Assembly (NCBI GenBank): GCA_022842065.1
Contig: JALHQH010000029.1
Span: 77,918 to 141,917 of the forward strand
Origin: Caldilineaceae bacterium
GTDB taxonomy: Bacteria > Chloroflexota > Anaerolineae > Caldilineales > Caldilineaceae
DNA length: 64,000 bases
Reading direction: 5' to 3'
A program made the position numbers and the translations under genes. Shown one piece after another: positions 35,665-44,890 of this stretch. How positions within the stretch are numbered: the stretch's first letter is position 1; the number at the start of each line of letters is the position of its first letter. The notes below the pieces were generated by a model. It was given only the letters and a program-made list of their open reading frames with translations. It had not been told where the DNA came from and did no database searches.

Positions 35665-38343
35665 TTAATGTACATAGCTCATTTCATCAAAGTTGCGCGA
35701 GTCAAGTGGCAGGTGTATTCGCATTGGGTGGGGGGCGAGGCCTTGTTGGATGGCTGCGGGCGGTACAGCCGCCGAGATGAGAAAGCCTTGGATCTGCTCA
35801 CAGTGTACAAACTCGCGCAGATAAGCCAGCACCGCCTGGGTTTCTACACCTTCGACGATCACATCCATGCCTAATTTATGCGCCATCGTGACAATTGACT
35901 CGACAATAGCACGACATTTTGTATCAGTGAGCATCTGCTGTACAAATGAACGATCAATTTTAAGCGTGTCCAGTGGGAAATGATGCAAGTAGCTCAGGGC
36001 CGAATATCCTGTACCGAAATCGTCCAGACTTAATTTAACCCCTAATGCCTTGAGATTTGCCAAACGTGCCTGCATGGCCGCATGTTCATTGACAAGGAGA
36101 CTCTCCGTGATTTCCAGCTTAAGCGCTTGCGGTGGCAAACCCGTTTCCTGCAGGATCTGGTCTACTTGCGTAATCAGGTCGGGATGAAGTAATTGGCGTG
36201 TGGACAAGTTAACATTGACGACGCAGGGGCTGGTCAGGGGAAACTGTGTTTGCCAATCCTGTAGTTGCTGGCAGGCCGTACGTAATACAGCCCAACCGAG
36301 CGGAATAATTAGTCCCGTCTCTTCGGCGATCGGAATAAACTTTGCGGGTGGAATCATCCCAAGTTTCGGGTGCTGCCAACGCGCCAACGCTTCTACGCCC
36401 ACGGTCGACAAGGTGTATGTGTCGACAATAGGTTGATAGTAGACAACCAGTTCCTGCCTTGCCAAGATGTGAGACAAGTCAGTTTCCAGTTGCAGCCGTT
36501 CGATTACTTCGATCCGCATCTCATCGTCAAAGATTTCGTAGGTGGCTTTGCCAGTGGCCTTCGCCCGGTAGAGCGCAATATCCGCATTGCGCACGATGCT
36601 ATCGGCATCTGTGGCATAGGGGGAACTGAAGGCAATCCCAATACTCGTACTGATGATGGCCGTGGTGCCATTCAGCATAAATGGTTGGCAGATCATGTGA
36701 CTGATTTGCTGCGCCATTGCCACGATCTCACTGGAATGGGTAAAAGCTTGGAGCAAGATAACAAACTCATCACCGCCAAAGCGCGCGACGTGCCCTCGAT
36801 TGTGGATACAAGCCTGCAAACGCGCCGCGACCTCAATCAACACTTGATCACCAGCCAGGTGCCCTAAACTATCATTCAGTAATTTGAAACCATCTAAATC
36901 AAGAAAGAGCACGGCAAAAAGGGGCGGTTGGCCGGCATCAGCTTCTTGGCTCTGGCGCGCGATTGCTTCGACAAGTAAGTGACGAAAATTGCTGCGATTG
37001 GGTAATCCTGTCAAGGCATCATGTGCCGCCAAGTGCGTTAGCTGGGCAAACGAATCTTGCAGTTGATCGGCCATTCGATTAAACGAGTGCCCAACTTCGT
37101 CCAGTTCACGAATACCACTTGACTGTACCTGCTGATCGAGATGACCAGCGGCGATCTGTTGCGCCACTAATTTTAGCGCCGCAATTGGGCGTGTTGCGAG
37201 GCGCGCGGTAAAGAAACCCAAGCCGATTGCCACAACTAATGTGCCTAAACTAAGCCAGATGGTCTGGACAAAACTGGCATTAATTTGGCTCATAAAGTCT
37301 GATTCAGAGACCACAACGACAATCAACCAGTCTAAGCCCTGGGGATCATGCCAGGGCGTGACCTGCAGAAATTGACGTTCATGATTCCAGATGAATTGCT
37401 GGGAGACCTTCGTTTGAATTTGGTCGAAGCTCCCAACCTGTGTGGTTAAATAATTAGCCGCGGCCCGCATCAATGGGTCGCGGCTATTGGTAATCTGCAA
37501 CCGCTCCAGTTGGGTTGCCGCCACTGTGAAAGGGAGTTCGGTGCCTGAGGTAGCAACGACTAACCCATCTGCTTCCACAATGAAAATCCGTGTCGATGGA
37601 CTAATCTCTAAGGTGCGCAGGAAATTGCTAATATTTTCTAACGATAGATCGATCCCAATCACGCCAATCGGTTCTTTATTACCACGATAGATCGGCTGAC
37701 TGATTCCCACTGACATGGTGCTCGAGACCAGATTGTAAGTACCTACCCACAGATAGATTTCACTCCAGGTTAGTTGTCTGGCCTGAAGCGTATCAATGTA
37801 CCAGGCTTCCTTCTCAAAATGGTAGCTAGGATCAGCTTTGGGCGACATACGCTGACCTTGGTCATTGATTGGAAAATCGACATAACGCATCCCGGTGATC
37901 GGCGATAATTCGCCAATCACCATACTTTTTTGCTCCTTTTCATACCCTGCACCCACATATTCACCGCTGACTAACCCATAATTAATCCAGCTAAGATTGT
38001 AGAGCAGCGCTTGGTGCCAAAAAAAATCACCAATCGCAGTAAAGTTTTGCCAGTCTAGTACCCCAGCTTCCAGCGCGGCTGCATCGAGACGAACCAAGTT
38101 TTTAGGTACAGCGAGATAGCTTTCTAACTGTTGGACAACCAACTGATTTGTGCGTTCAATCAGTTGGTCGGCCAGATCATTGACGGCTTTTTGGCCATTA
38201 TGCCAGGAAAGAAAACTAACCAGACCCACGCATAACGAAATGAGTAAGACAAACGGTGTGATCCAAAGCAATCCCAAAGAGATGCGGCGTGATGAGCGCG
38301 CAACTGTGGCTAAACTAGCTGTGGCTAAACTGAGTGACGACAT
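35665..38343 (-). CDS. Membrane-bound GGDEF/EAL c-di-GMP protein with extracytoplasmic dCache-like sensor
   Basis: About 892 residues from ATG 38343 (a TTG nine bases earlier is less likely). Order: membrane helix (about 20-42), a Cache-type sensor (about 45-340, with IFIVEADGLVVATSG and the conserved PITGMRYVDFP), second helix, HAMP (FTARLATRPIAALKLVAQQIAAGHLDQQVQ), a GGDEF domain with intact GGDEF in VARFGGDEFVILL, and an EAL domain with EALARW and the metal-binding DDFGTGYSALSYL. Both cyclase and phosphodiesterase motifs look intact, so direction is not predictable. A MITE-like repeat lies just upstream. Confidence 0.93.
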   Translation of the reverse strand: MSSLSLATASLATVARSSRRISLGLLWITPFVLLISLCVGLVSFLSWHNGQKAVNDLADQLIERTNQLVVQQLESYLAVPKNLVRLDAAALEAGVLDWQNFTAIGDFFWHQALLYNLSWINYGLVSGEYVGAGYEKEQKSMVIGELSPITGMRYVDFPINDQGQRMSPKADPSYHFEKEAWYIDTLQARQLTWSEIYLWVGTYNLVSSTMSVGISQPIYRGNKEPIGVIGIDLSLENISNFLRTLEISPSTRIFIVEADGLVVATSGTELPFTVAATQLERLQITNSRDPLMRAAANYLTTQVGSFDQIQTKVSQQFIWNHERQFLQVTPWHDPQGLDWLIVVVVSESDFMSQINASFVQTIWLSLGTLVVAIGLGFFTARLATRPIAALKLVAQQIAAGHLDQQVQSSGIRELDEVGHSFNRMADQLQDSFAQLTHLAAHDALTGLPNRSNFRHLLVEAIARQSQEADAGQPPLFAVLFLDLDGFKLLNDSLGHLAGDQVLIEVAARLQACIHNRGHVARFGGDEFVILLQAFTHSSEIVAMAQQISHMICQPFMLNGTTAIISTSIGIAFSSPYATDADSIVRNADIALYRAKATGKATYEIFDDEMRIEVIERLQLETDLSHILARQELVVYYQPIVDTYTLSTVGVEALARWQHPKLGMIPPAKFIPIAEETGLIIPLGWAVLRTACQQLQDWQTQFPLTSPCVVNVNLSTRQLLHPDLITQVDQILQETGLPPQALKLEITESLLVNEHAAMQARLANLKALGVKLSLDDFGTGYSALSYLHHFPLDTLKIDRSFVQQMLTDTKCRAIVESIVTMAHKLGMDVIVEGVETQAVLAYLREFVHCEQIQGFLISAAVPPAAIQQGLAPHPMRIHLPLDSRNFDEMSYVH

Positions 38344-38374
38344 AAGGTCCAAGGCATTTGAGCTAACATGACCA

Positions 38375-38449
38375 TAGGATTTACACCGTTACCAGCGGCT
38401 GAGTGGTGCCTTTGGGGCGCGAAGCCTGAGGTAATTGTGTAAGTCCTAA
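38375..38449 (-). mobile_element. MITE-like repeat, copy A (TAGGACTTAC ends)
   Basis: Read on the minus strand it starts TTAGGACTTACACAATTACC and ends near TGTAAATCCTATGG. It aligns over its whole ~75 bp with 46569-46645 (shared words: CTCAG, CCAAAGG, CTCAGCCG, GTAATT-type ends). Ends are imperfect inverted repeats. It sits 32 bp upstream of the GGDEF/EAL gene start. Confidence 0.75.
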
Positions 38450-38555
38450 CAATATCAACGCTTACAGCTGACTGACAACAATGCCGCTGATTATACGCTG
38501 CTGCCCACCCAAGTCCCCTTACAAAAGAGTAACAAAACAAAAAGCAGTTGTTCAA

Positions 38556-39203
38556 TTACTGGTGTAGGAATTTTTCAATTAGGCCACGTAATTGCGCATA
38601 GTCGTTGGCGACGGGAAAGTGGGGAAAATCGGCAATGACATTAGCGGGGGGGCAATAGAGCGCACCGATTTCCGCTTCGGCCAACATGGCCGTGTCGTTG
38701 TATGAATCCCCAAACGCCATCGTCCGAAAGCCCAGATCGCTAAAGGCACGGACGGCGCGCCGTTTGCCATGATCCGTGCGCAGTTGATAGCCGACAATCA
38801 TCTGCGCATGATCCACCTGCAGCGAATGGGCAAAGATTGTTGGGTAGCCTAGTTTCCCCAGCAGGGGGGCGACAAATTCATAGAAGCTGTCGGTCAGGAT
38901 AATCAAGCGCGTGCGTTCCTGAATCCAACGGATCATCGCCGCGGCGCCCGGCAAAGGCTCCAACGTGCCAATCACTTCGTGAATATGTTGTAAGGTAAGC
39001 CCATGTTCCGCCAGAAGCCGGATCCGCATTTGCATCAGCTCATCATAATTGGCCACATCGCGCGTCGTCAGCGAAAGTTGCTGAATCCCGGTTTTCTCGG
39101 CAACGGCGATCCAGATCTCGGGTAAAAAGACCCCTTCGAGATCGGAGGCGATCAGGGTCGGTCGGATTACAGTGGTGTGTGCTGCGCGCGATATTGCGCT
39201 CAT
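38556..39203 (-). CDS. thrH: ThrH-type phosphoserine phosphatase / homoserine phosphotransferase
   Basis: 215 residues, HAD fold. The start [24 protein letters not shown] matches ThrH, but the usual first Asp motif D-x-D/E reads D-L-E, as in ThrH. Motif II is [11 protein letters not shown] and motif III is [13 protein letters not shown]. It dephosphorylates phosphoserine and may move phosphate to homoserine. It points away from the sulfur operon and is separated from it by a hairpin at 39239-39280. Serine supply feeds cysteine synthesis, so a loose link to the neighbouring sulfate reduction genes is possible. Confidence 0.88.
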   Translation of the reverse strand: MSAISRAAHTTVIRPTLIASDLEGVFLPEIWIAVAEKTGIQQLSLTTRDVANYDELMQMRIRLLAEHGLTLQHIHEVIGTLEPLPGAAAMIRWIQERTRLIILTDSFYEFVAPLLGKLGYPTIFAHSLQVDHAQMIVGYQLRTDHGKRRAVRAFSDLGFRTMAFGDSYNDTAMLAEAEIGALYCPPANVIADFPHFPVANDYAQLRGLIEKFLHQ

Positions 39204-39238
39204 GGGTAGCTTCTTTCTCTGCTAGACTGCGGTTGAAA

Positions 39239-39280
39239 TGAGAACCGGCGTTTTACCGCTGTATAAAACGCCGGTTTTCA
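39239..39280. repeat. 17-bp hairpin between thrH and the sulfur operon promoter
   Basis: TGAGAACCGGCGTTTTA (39239-39255) pairs with 39264-39280 with one mismatch; loop 8 nt. With T-rich flanks it could act as a terminator, but it lies upstream of two divergent genes, so a repeat or regulatory role is as likely. Confidence 0.6.
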
Positions 39281-39399
39281 TTCAGCACAAAGGATAGATT
39301 TTGCACTGAATGAGCAGATATGCGATTTAGCGATGCAAGCAAGTTATAACGCAAAAGCACTAGAATTGTAAAATTCGTGCCAAATTGAACAAAGACTAC

Positions 39400-39428
39400 T
39401 TGACAGCAGCGGCAATGCCTCGTATACT
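39400..39428 (+). promoter_or_regulatory. Consensus sigma70-type promoter of the sulfur-assimilation leader
   Basis: TTGACA at 39400-39405, a 17-bp spacer and TATACT at 39423-39428. This is the best -35/-10 pair seen in the window. The palindrome GAATTGTAAAATTC (39363-39376) lies 23 bp upstream and could be an operator. Predicted transcript start is near 39435, about 50 nt before the Cys-rich leader ORF. Confidence 0.75.
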
Positions 39429-39486
39429 CTCTTGCACCATCAATCAATTTTGATGAGTAATTTTGTTAAATCCAATAGAGGCTACC

Positions 39487-39666
39487 ATGAAACCCATTGA
39501 ACGTAAAGCGTCCAGGCAGACAGACCGTCAAGCGGCTGTTTGGCGCGCCCAACCAGCGGCGCGACTTGCCGGCTTCCGGTCTTCACCTTCTTCCACTTCC
39601 CGCTTTGCCAATACCTCCTGTTACACTTGCCTCTGTTGTCCCTGTTCCTGTTGCTCCTGTATCTAG
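39487..39666 (+). CDS. Cysteine-rich leader peptide (59 codons), candidate cysteine-responsive attenuator ORF
   Basis: ATG 39487 has GAGG 6 nt upstream and lies about 50 nt after a consensus promoter. The encoded peptide starts MKPIERKASRQ, has no known domain, and ends SCYTCLCCPCSCCSCI: eight Cys in 14 residues (45-58), directly before the TAG. The first base of a GTGCAC/GTGCAC hairpin is the last base of the stop codon. The genes downstream make sulfite reductase, the PAPS/APS reductase and siroheme, i.e. cysteine precursors. Such poly-Cys upstream ORFs control sulfur genes in mycobacteria by ribosome stalling when Cys is scarce; the same logic is inferred here. It may instead be a chance frame. 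Confidence 0.6.
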   Translation: MKPIERKASRQTDRQAAVWRAQPAARLAGFRSSPSSTSRFANTSCYTCLCCPCSCCSCI

Positions 39667-40044
39667 TGCACATCGCAGTGCACCTTGTTTCCCAACTCTT
39701 TTTGTCTTATTACAGCTAAATAGCTAAAATATCACTCCCACCTTCCCGTTGATCGAGCACGGTTGCTTTTACACCCTGTTTTAACCAGTGGGGTTTATTG
39801 GAAACCGCCGCGTAGCACAACCCACTGGCGAACTAAGGTCTGTGGCTGTTATGGAATGATCAGGGTGTAACGAGCTGTCGATTGCGACAACGCCATCATT
39901 TTTCGCTTGACGGTCACGGGGAGTGGCGATGCGAAGGCTCATTTGCTGTTTTTGGTTTTGCCGTTTTTATCCATCTGCGCACCGGCCATGCGCAAGCGAC
40001 GAAATTGTCCGTAACTATACTTTACTTAGGAGAGGGATCACATC
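39666..40044 (+). promoter_or_regulatory. Structured leader RNA upstream of sulfite reductase
   Basis: 378 nt without a convincing gene. Exact pairings seen: GTGCAC 39666-39671 with 39678-39683; TTACACCCTG 39769-39778 with 39861-39870; inside that, CCAGTGGG 39785-39792 with 39821-39828; TGTCG/CGACA around 39876-39889. This gives a multi-branched domain. The sir ribosome site AGGAGAGGG is at 40028-40036. CTCCT in the Cys codons (39654-39658) is complementary to AGGAG at 40028-40032, so sequestration is possible. No cobalamin or SAM riboswitch core was recognised. Confidence 0.55.
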
Positions 40045-41736
40045 ATGTCTGTAGAAACATTAAAAGCCCAGAGCAATGGCCTCCGCGGTGGCCTGCCAGT
40101 GGAATTACACGAGCCGACCCCAGCCTTTACCGAAGATGTCTGGCAGCTCCTGAAATTTCACGGCATCTACCAGCAACATGATCGCGATGTGCGCGGCCGC
40201 AACAATCGCGTTTACAGCTTTATGGTACGTAGTAAGTTGCCCGGCGGTCGGCTCAGCGCGCAACAATACCTGATCCATGACGCCCTTGCCGACGAATTTG
40301 GCCAAGGCGACCTGCGCTTTACCACACGCCAGGGCATTCAACTGCACGGCGTGATCAAGGGCGATCTGCAAAGCACCTTACGTGCGCTGAATAATGCCTT
40401 GGTTTCAACGTTGGGTGCCTGTGGTGATGTCAACCGCAATGTAATGTCCTGCCCAGCGCCCTTTGGTGATCCAATTCGCACCCAATTACAGGCAACCGCC
40501 GAAGCAATTGCCGAACACCTGGCCCCGCGTAGCACCGCCTACCATGAGATCTGGCTGGAAGATGATGAGGGCAAAAAACGATTGCAAAGCTTTGATGGTT
40601 CTGAAACTGATGGGGCCTATGAACCGATCTATGGCAAGACCTATCTGCCACGCAAATTCAAAATTGCCTTGGCTTTTCCTGGTGACAATTGCACCGACAT
40701 TTTTACCAATGATATCGGGCTAGTTGGTCTTGGGGAAGAGGGCAGCGATGTCGTACGCGGCTACAATGTTTTTGCCGGTGGTGGGATGGGCCAGACTCAC
40801 AACAATCCCGAAACCTTCCCCCTGCTCGCCAAAGGCCTTGGCTACATCAGCCTCGACAAGGTGGTTGATGTGGTCGAAAAGATCGTCATGGTGCAGCGTG
40901 ACTTTGGCGACCGCGAGAATCGCAAGCACGCCCGGATGAAATATTTGATCAACGAGTGGGGTGTTGAAAAATTCCGCGCTAAAGTGGAAGAGTACCTGGG
41001 CTACCCCCTCGAAGATCTGCACCCAATGCCACAGTTGGCGGCCGACGATCATCTTGGTTGGCACCAACAGGCCGATGGGAACTGGTTTTATGGCATCTAC
41101 GTGGAGAATGGTCGTGTGGTTGACCGTAGTGATCTGCGGATGCGTAGTGGCCTGCGGGCATTGGTCCAACAGTTAGGTGGTGAGGTCATTATTACCCCGC
41201 AACAAAATGTACTACTGGCCGGCATTACGACTGCACAGAAAGCCGAAGTAGAGCAGACGCTACGCAATTTTGGCATCCCCACCGTGGAAGAGCTGACCCT
41301 GGTACGCCGCCATGCGCTTGCCTGCCCAGCGATGCCCACCTGTGGCTTGGCCTTGGCCGAAGCTGAACGCTTCCTACCCAGTGTGATTGATCAACTGGAG
41401 GTTGAGGTCGCACGGTTGGGGCTCAGCAATGAAGAATTTACGATTCGCATGACCGGCTGCCCCAATGGTTGTGCACGCCCCTATGTTTCGGATATTGGGC
41501 TTGTCGGTCGGTCGCTCGGCAAATATACGATCTTCCTTGGTGGTAATCCGGAAGGAACACGGCTCAACACGCAGTACCGCGATTTAGTGGCGGAAGAAGA
41601 TCTCGCCGGCGCCTTGCGTGATGTCTTGCAGAGCTATCTCAATACCCGCCAACCAGGTGAACGGGTTGGCGACTGGGCCAATCGGGTCGGCGTTGAACAG
41701 ATTCTAGAACTGACCACAACCGCCGTGCCCGCCTAA
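40045..41736 (+). CDS. sir: Assimilatory sulfite reductase, siroheme/[4Fe-4S] hemoprotein (ferredoxin-type)
   Basis: 563 residues in the typical two-repeat layout of sulfite/nitrite reductases. The substrate site parts are FTTRQGIQLHGV and GACGDVNRNVMSCPAP. The [4Fe-4S]-siroheme cysteines are C427-x5-C433 (CPAMPTC) and C472-x3-C476 (CPNGC). It reduces sulfite to sulfide with six electrons, probably from ferredoxin or flavodoxin since no CysJ is nearby. A nitrite reductase of the same family cannot be excluded by motif alone, but cysH and siroheme genes follow, which favours sulfite. AGGAGAGGG precedes the ATG by 8 nt. Confidence 0.93.
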   Translation: MSVETLKAQSNGLRGGLPVELHEPTPAFTEDVWQLLKFHGIYQQHDRDVRGRNNRVYSFMVRSKLPGGRLSAQQYLIHDALADEFGQGDLRFTTRQGIQLHGVIKGDLQSTLRALNNALVSTLGACGDVNRNVMSCPAPFGDPIRTQLQATAEAIAEHLAPRSTAYHEIWLEDDEGKKRLQSFDGSETDGAYEPIYGKTYLPRKFKIALAFPGDNCTDIFTNDIGLVGLGEEGSDVVRGYNVFAGGGMGQTHNNPETFPLLAKGLGYISLDKVVDVVEKIVMVQRDFGDRENRKHARMKYLINEWGVEKFRAKVEEYLGYPLEDLHPMPQLAADDHLGWHQQADGNWFYGIYVENGRVVDRSDLRMRSGLRALVQQLGGEVIITPQQNVLLAGITTAQKAEVEQTLRNFGIPTVEELTLVRRHALACPAMPTCGLALAEAERFLPSVIDQLEVEVARLGLSNEEFTIRMTGCPNGCARPYVSDIGLVGRSLGKYTIFLGGNPEGTRLNTQYRDLVAEEDLAGALRDVLQSYLNTRQPGERVGDWANRVGVEQILELTTTAVPA

Positions 41737-41824
41737 TCCACTGTCAGCAGTGTACACTGGTGTAGCTAGTGATGAACGGTGGCACCAGTACACACACTGA
41801 CTGTTATGAAAGCGATAAACTCTT

Positions 41825-42703
41825 ATGTCATTGATCAACAGCACCGCAGCAATAATCGAAGCAGACGTGGTTCAGCAGCCCGCAACCGCGGTCGAGAATG
41901 GGGGCGGTAACACCGTTAGCACCATCGGCAAAAATAGCTTCAAAGCCAAAGCCGCGGCCACCGGCAACGAGCGTCCGGTCGAGCGCGATTGGACACATCT
42001 GGTCTTTACACGCTTGAGCCAGCGTTTCGACCAAGGCTCGGCCAGCGATGTCTTGCACTGGGCCGTACAAACCTTTGGCGTTGGGCTCAGCATTGGCACC
42101 GCCTTTGGGGCCAGTGGCGTTGTGCTTATGGATCTGGCGCTCCAAATTCAACCTGATGTCGATATCTTTTACGTTGACACCGGTTACTTCTTCCCCGAAA
42201 CCGAGCAGTTGATTGACCGGCTGCAGAACCATTACCAGCGTTCCTTCCGTCGTGTCGCCACCCCAATGACGATTGCCGAACAGAGCAAACGCTATGGGCC
42301 GCAACTGCACCAGAATGATCCGGATCTCTGCTGCCACCTGCGCAAGGTGCAGCCAATGAACCAGGCGCTGCGGGATAGCACGGCGTGGGTGACGGCGGTC
42401 CGCCGCGATCAATCGTCAACCCGTGATGCCACCCCGATGGTAAAATGGAATGAGCGTTATGGGGTGCTCAAAATTGCCCCACTGATTCGCTGGGACGAAG
42501 GCGAGATCTGGCAATATGTCCATGAGCGCAAACTGCCCTACAACGAGTTACATGATCGCAACTATCCCAGCATCGGCTGTTGGCCCTGCACACGCGCCGT
42601 CATGCCGGGTGAAGAGCTGCGCGCCGGGCGTTGGCAAGGCCGTGACAAAACTGAATGTGGCCTCCATTGGGAAGTTGGCAGTAACAAATTAGGTGATGCG
42701 TGA
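41825..42703 (+). CDS. cysH: Phosphoadenylyl-/adenylyl-sulfate reductase with [4Fe-4S] cysteines
   Basis: 292 residues. The first ~55 residues are a low-conservation extension. The PP-loop-like core contains GLSIGTAFGASGVVLMDLA and FYVDTGYFFPETEQLIDRL. Cys169-Cys170 (LCCHLRK) and C252-W-P-C255 (GCWPC) are the four cluster ligands seen in APS-type reductases, and C278 in KTECGLHW is the catalytic Cys. So it likely reduces APS rather than PAPS. The last residues and TGA overlap a heptamer repeat starting at 42693, so the tail GDA may be acquired. Confidence 0.95.
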   Translation: MSLINSTAAIIEADVVQQPATAVENGGGNTVSTIGKNSFKAKAAATGNERPVERDWTHLVFTRLSQRFDQGSASDVLHWAVQTFGVGLSIGTAFGASGVVLMDLALQIQPDVDIFYVDTGYFFPETEQLIDRLQNHYQRSFRRVATPMTIAEQSKRYGPQLHQNDPDLCCHLRKVQPMNQALRDSTAWVTAVRRDQSSTRDATPMVKWNERYGVLKIAPLIRWDEGEIWQYVHERKLPYNELHDRNYPSIGCWPCTRAVMPGEELRAGRWQGRDKTECGLHWEVGSNKLGDA

Positions 42704-42758
42704 AACGTGAAACGTGATGCGTAAATCCCTCTGCCACGTTTCACGTTTCACGCATCAC
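42693..42758. repeat. Heptamer hairpin element with complete ends
   Basis: 66 bp with perfect 24-bp arms: 42693-42716 begins GTGATGCGTGAAACGTG and 42735-42758 ends CACGTTTCACGCATCAC; the loop carries GATGCGTAAATCCCTCT. This is the cleanest copy of the family and defines its ends. It supplies the cysH stop and lies 12 bp before the cbiX start. Confidence 0.93.
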
Positions 42759-42770
42759 CAAGGACCAACC

Positions 42771-43529
42771 ATGACACAAAAAACAGCGACGATTCTGATT
42801 GGTCACGGTAGCCTGCTGAGTGACAGCGGGAAAGGTATGATCGAGGTTGCGGACGCGTTGCGGCGCGCCGGGGTAACACCAATTGTTGAGGCCGCCTTCC
42901 TTAACTATAGCCGCCCGACCCTGGCCGAGACGATGGCCCAGTGCCACGCGCAGGGGGCAACACAGGTGATTATACAACCCTACTTTTTGATCGAGGGCCA
43001 TTATGTGCAAAACGATCTGCCGGCAGTGGTCAAAAGCGTGGCCAGCGATTACCAGGGGGTCCCCTTTACGATTGCCGAAGCACTCGGTGCCCATCCAGCG
43101 CTAATCGAATTGGCATTGAAACGACTCCGTGCGGTAGACGCAACCGCCGACCACCGCACGGGGTTGCTCTTTGTTGCCCATGGCACGCCACTGGCTGAAG
43201 CCAATGCACCGATCAAGCAGATTTTGCGCCAGGTACAAGCCAAAGCTGGTTATGGGCACGGGGCGATTGGTTATCTCGATTGTAATCAGCCCGATATTCC
43301 GACGGCGATTGATGAATTAGCGGCAACCCTGATTAACCGGCTCGTCATCCTGCCCTATTTTCTCCATTTGGGGCGCCATGTGCGCAAGGATCTGCCGGCA
43401 CTGTTTGATGCGGCCCGGGCGCGCCATCCCCAACTGACGCTGCACATCGCCCATTATCTTGATAACGATCCGCTCCTGGTTACCGTTGCCGCCGAACGGG
43501 TTATGTCAGCTTTACAAGGAAAAAATTAA
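42771..43529 (+). CDS. Sirohydrochlorin cobalto/ferrochelatase (CbiX/SirB long form)
   Basis: 252 residues from ATG 42771, with AAGGA upstream; a longer frame only reads the repeat. Two CbiX half-domains: [25 protein letters not shown] ... [19 protein letters not shown] and [21 protein letters not shown] ... [19 protein letters not shown]. The His in GHGS and in each FL..GxHVxxDLP are the metal ligands. With sirC and cobA beside it, it inserts Fe into sirohydrochlorin to give siroheme for sulfite reductase. Confidence 0.9.
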   Translation: MTQKTATILIGHGSLLSDSGKGMIEVADALRRAGVTPIVEAAFLNYSRPTLAETMAQCHAQGATQVIIQPYFLIEGHYVQNDLPAVVKSVASDYQGVPFTIAEALGAHPALIELALKRLRAVDATADHRTGLLFVAHGTPLAEANAPIKQILRQVQAKAGYGHGAIGYLDCNQPDIPTAIDELAATLINRLVILPYFLHLGRHVRKDLPALFDAARARHPQLTLHIAHYLDNDPLLVTVAAERVMSALQGKN

Positions 43530-43530
43530 A

Positions 43531-44373
43531 ATGCATTCTAATCCGATCCAGGGACCGGGTAAAGCTTATCTGGTTGGCGCTGGGCCTGGGCGTGCCGATT
43601 TGATTACAGTTCGTGGCTTGCGACTCTTGCAGCGGGCCGACGTTGTGATCTATGATCGCCTCGCTGCGGCTGAACTACTGGATGAGATCCGCGCTGATGC
43701 CACGTTAATTTTTGTGGGCAAGCAGCCGGGTCATCACGTCGCTAATCAGCTTGAGATTAACCAACTGTTGGTCGACCATGTGCGCCAGGGCAAACAGGTG
43801 GTGCGGCTCAAGGGTGGTGATCCCTTTGTCTTTGGCCGCGGGGGCGAAGAAGCCTTGGCGCTCCATGAAGCAGGACTGCCCTTTGAAATTGTTCCTGGCA
43901 TCTCCTCGGCGCTGGCCGCGCCGGCGTATGCCGGAATTCCAGTTACGCAACGCAAAGTGGCGACTGCATTCGCCGTGGTCACCGGCCATGAATGCGCAAC
44001 CTCCAGTGGCGTGGATTGGGAGGCCTTAGCGCGGATCCCCACGCTCGTTGTGCTGATGGGTGTAGCCCAGATCGGCACGATTGCCGCCTGCCTGATCGCG
44101 GCTGGGCGCGCGGCGACCTTGCCGGCGGCCGCCATCCAATGGGGTAGCACCGCGCAACAGCGCGTCTTGCGCACAACCTTGGGCGAGCTGGCCCAGGCGA
44201 TGGTTGATGCCGCGATCGATTCACCAGCCGTTATTGTGATTGGTGAGGTTGCTGCGTTACATGATCAACTGGCCTGGTTTCAAGGGCTAGACGAAAGTGA
44301 GGAGCCCACCAGTAACAGCGCGAGCACCCAATATTACTGGCCGTTGACACAGGATCGCGCCCTCTATGGCTGA
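43531..44373 (+). CDS. cobA: Uroporphyrinogen-III C-methyltransferase
   Basis: 280 residues from ATG 43531 (TACAAGGA upstream, 1 bp after the cbiX stop). SUMT signatures: [13 protein letters not shown] [62 protein letters not shown] and [14 protein letters not shown]. It turns uroporphyrinogen III into precorrin-2 with two SAM methylations, the branch from heme to siroheme. The uroporphyrinogen synthase part is absent (it is in hemCD). Confidence 0.96.
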   Translation: MHSNPIQGPGKAYLVGAGPGRADLITVRGLRLLQRADVVIYDRLAAAELLDEIRADATLIFVGKQPGHHVANQLEINQLLVDHVRQGKQVVRLKGGDPFVFGRGGEEALALHEAGLPFEIVPGISSALAAPAYAGIPVTQRKVATAFAVVTGHECATSSGVDWEALARIPTLVVLMGVAQIGTIAACLIAAGRAATLPAAAIQWGSTAQQRVLRTTLGELAQAMVDAAIDSPAVIVIGEVAALHDQLAWFQGLDESEEPTSNSASTQYYWPLTQDRALYG

Positions 44374-44890
44374 TCATAGCGCGCCGGTACAACCCGCGAC
44401 TGAACCTGCTGCCGCACAAAGTATCGCGGTCTATCCTATTTTCCTGACGGGCTTGGATCACTTGGTTGCGGTAGTTGTCGGCGGTGGCCCTGTGGGCGAA
44501 CGCAAAGTTCGGGGTTTGCTGGCCGCTGGGGCGACCGTGCGCCTGATCAGCCCTGCGGCTACGCCTGCCCTACAACAGTTGGCAAACGAAGGTCAATTAA
44601 CCTGGTTGGATCGCCCTTATCAGTGCGGCGATCTGGCCGAGGCGGCGCTCGTTTTTGCGGCGACGAACCAACGGCAGGTCAATGCGCAGGTTGCCGCCGA
44701 TGCCCGCGCCGATAAACTTCTTTGCAATGTTGCCGACGCCCCAACGGAAGGTAACTTTCATGTGCCGGCCCTCCATCACCATCCACCCTTCACCATCGCC
44801 GTTGGCAGCGGCGGTCTGAGTCCCAAAGCAACCAAAGCCGTGCGTGATCAGATTGCCCAGGCCTTGATGCCATTATCTAGGCAACCTTAA
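44366..44890 (+). CDS. Precorrin-2 dehydrogenase (SirC / CysG N-terminal domain)
   Basis: 174 residues. [41 protein letters not shown] is the NAD-binding start, followed by [64 protein letters not shown]. It oxidises precorrin-2 to sirohydrochlorin. It overlaps cobA by 8 bp and closes the operon of siroheme synthesis genes with cbiX. Only the dehydrogenase half is present, so iron insertion falls to cbiX. Confidence 0.93.
   Translation: MADHSAPVQPATEPAAAQSIAVYPIFLTGLDHLVAVVVGGGPVGERKVRGLLAAGATVRLISPAATPALQQLANEGQLTWLDRPYQCGDLAEAALVFAATNQRQVNAQVAADARADKLLCNVADAPTEGNFHVPALHHHPPFTIAVGSGGLSPKATKAVRDQIAQALMPLSRQP

Noticed and set aside
39497..39727. Alternative +1 frame over the Cys-rich leader (Pro/Val-rich peptide)
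   Set aside because: Lacks a ribosome site; the Cys-rich frame has GAGG and follows the promoter directly.
39740..39900. Cobalamin riboswitch before sir
   Set aside because: The B12-box and the GCCACTG core with expected spacing are not present; only generic stems seen.
42714..42770. CbiX with a longer N-terminus (CHVSRFTHHQ)
   Set aside because: Encoded by the heptamer hairpin; the conserved domain begins right after ATG 42771.
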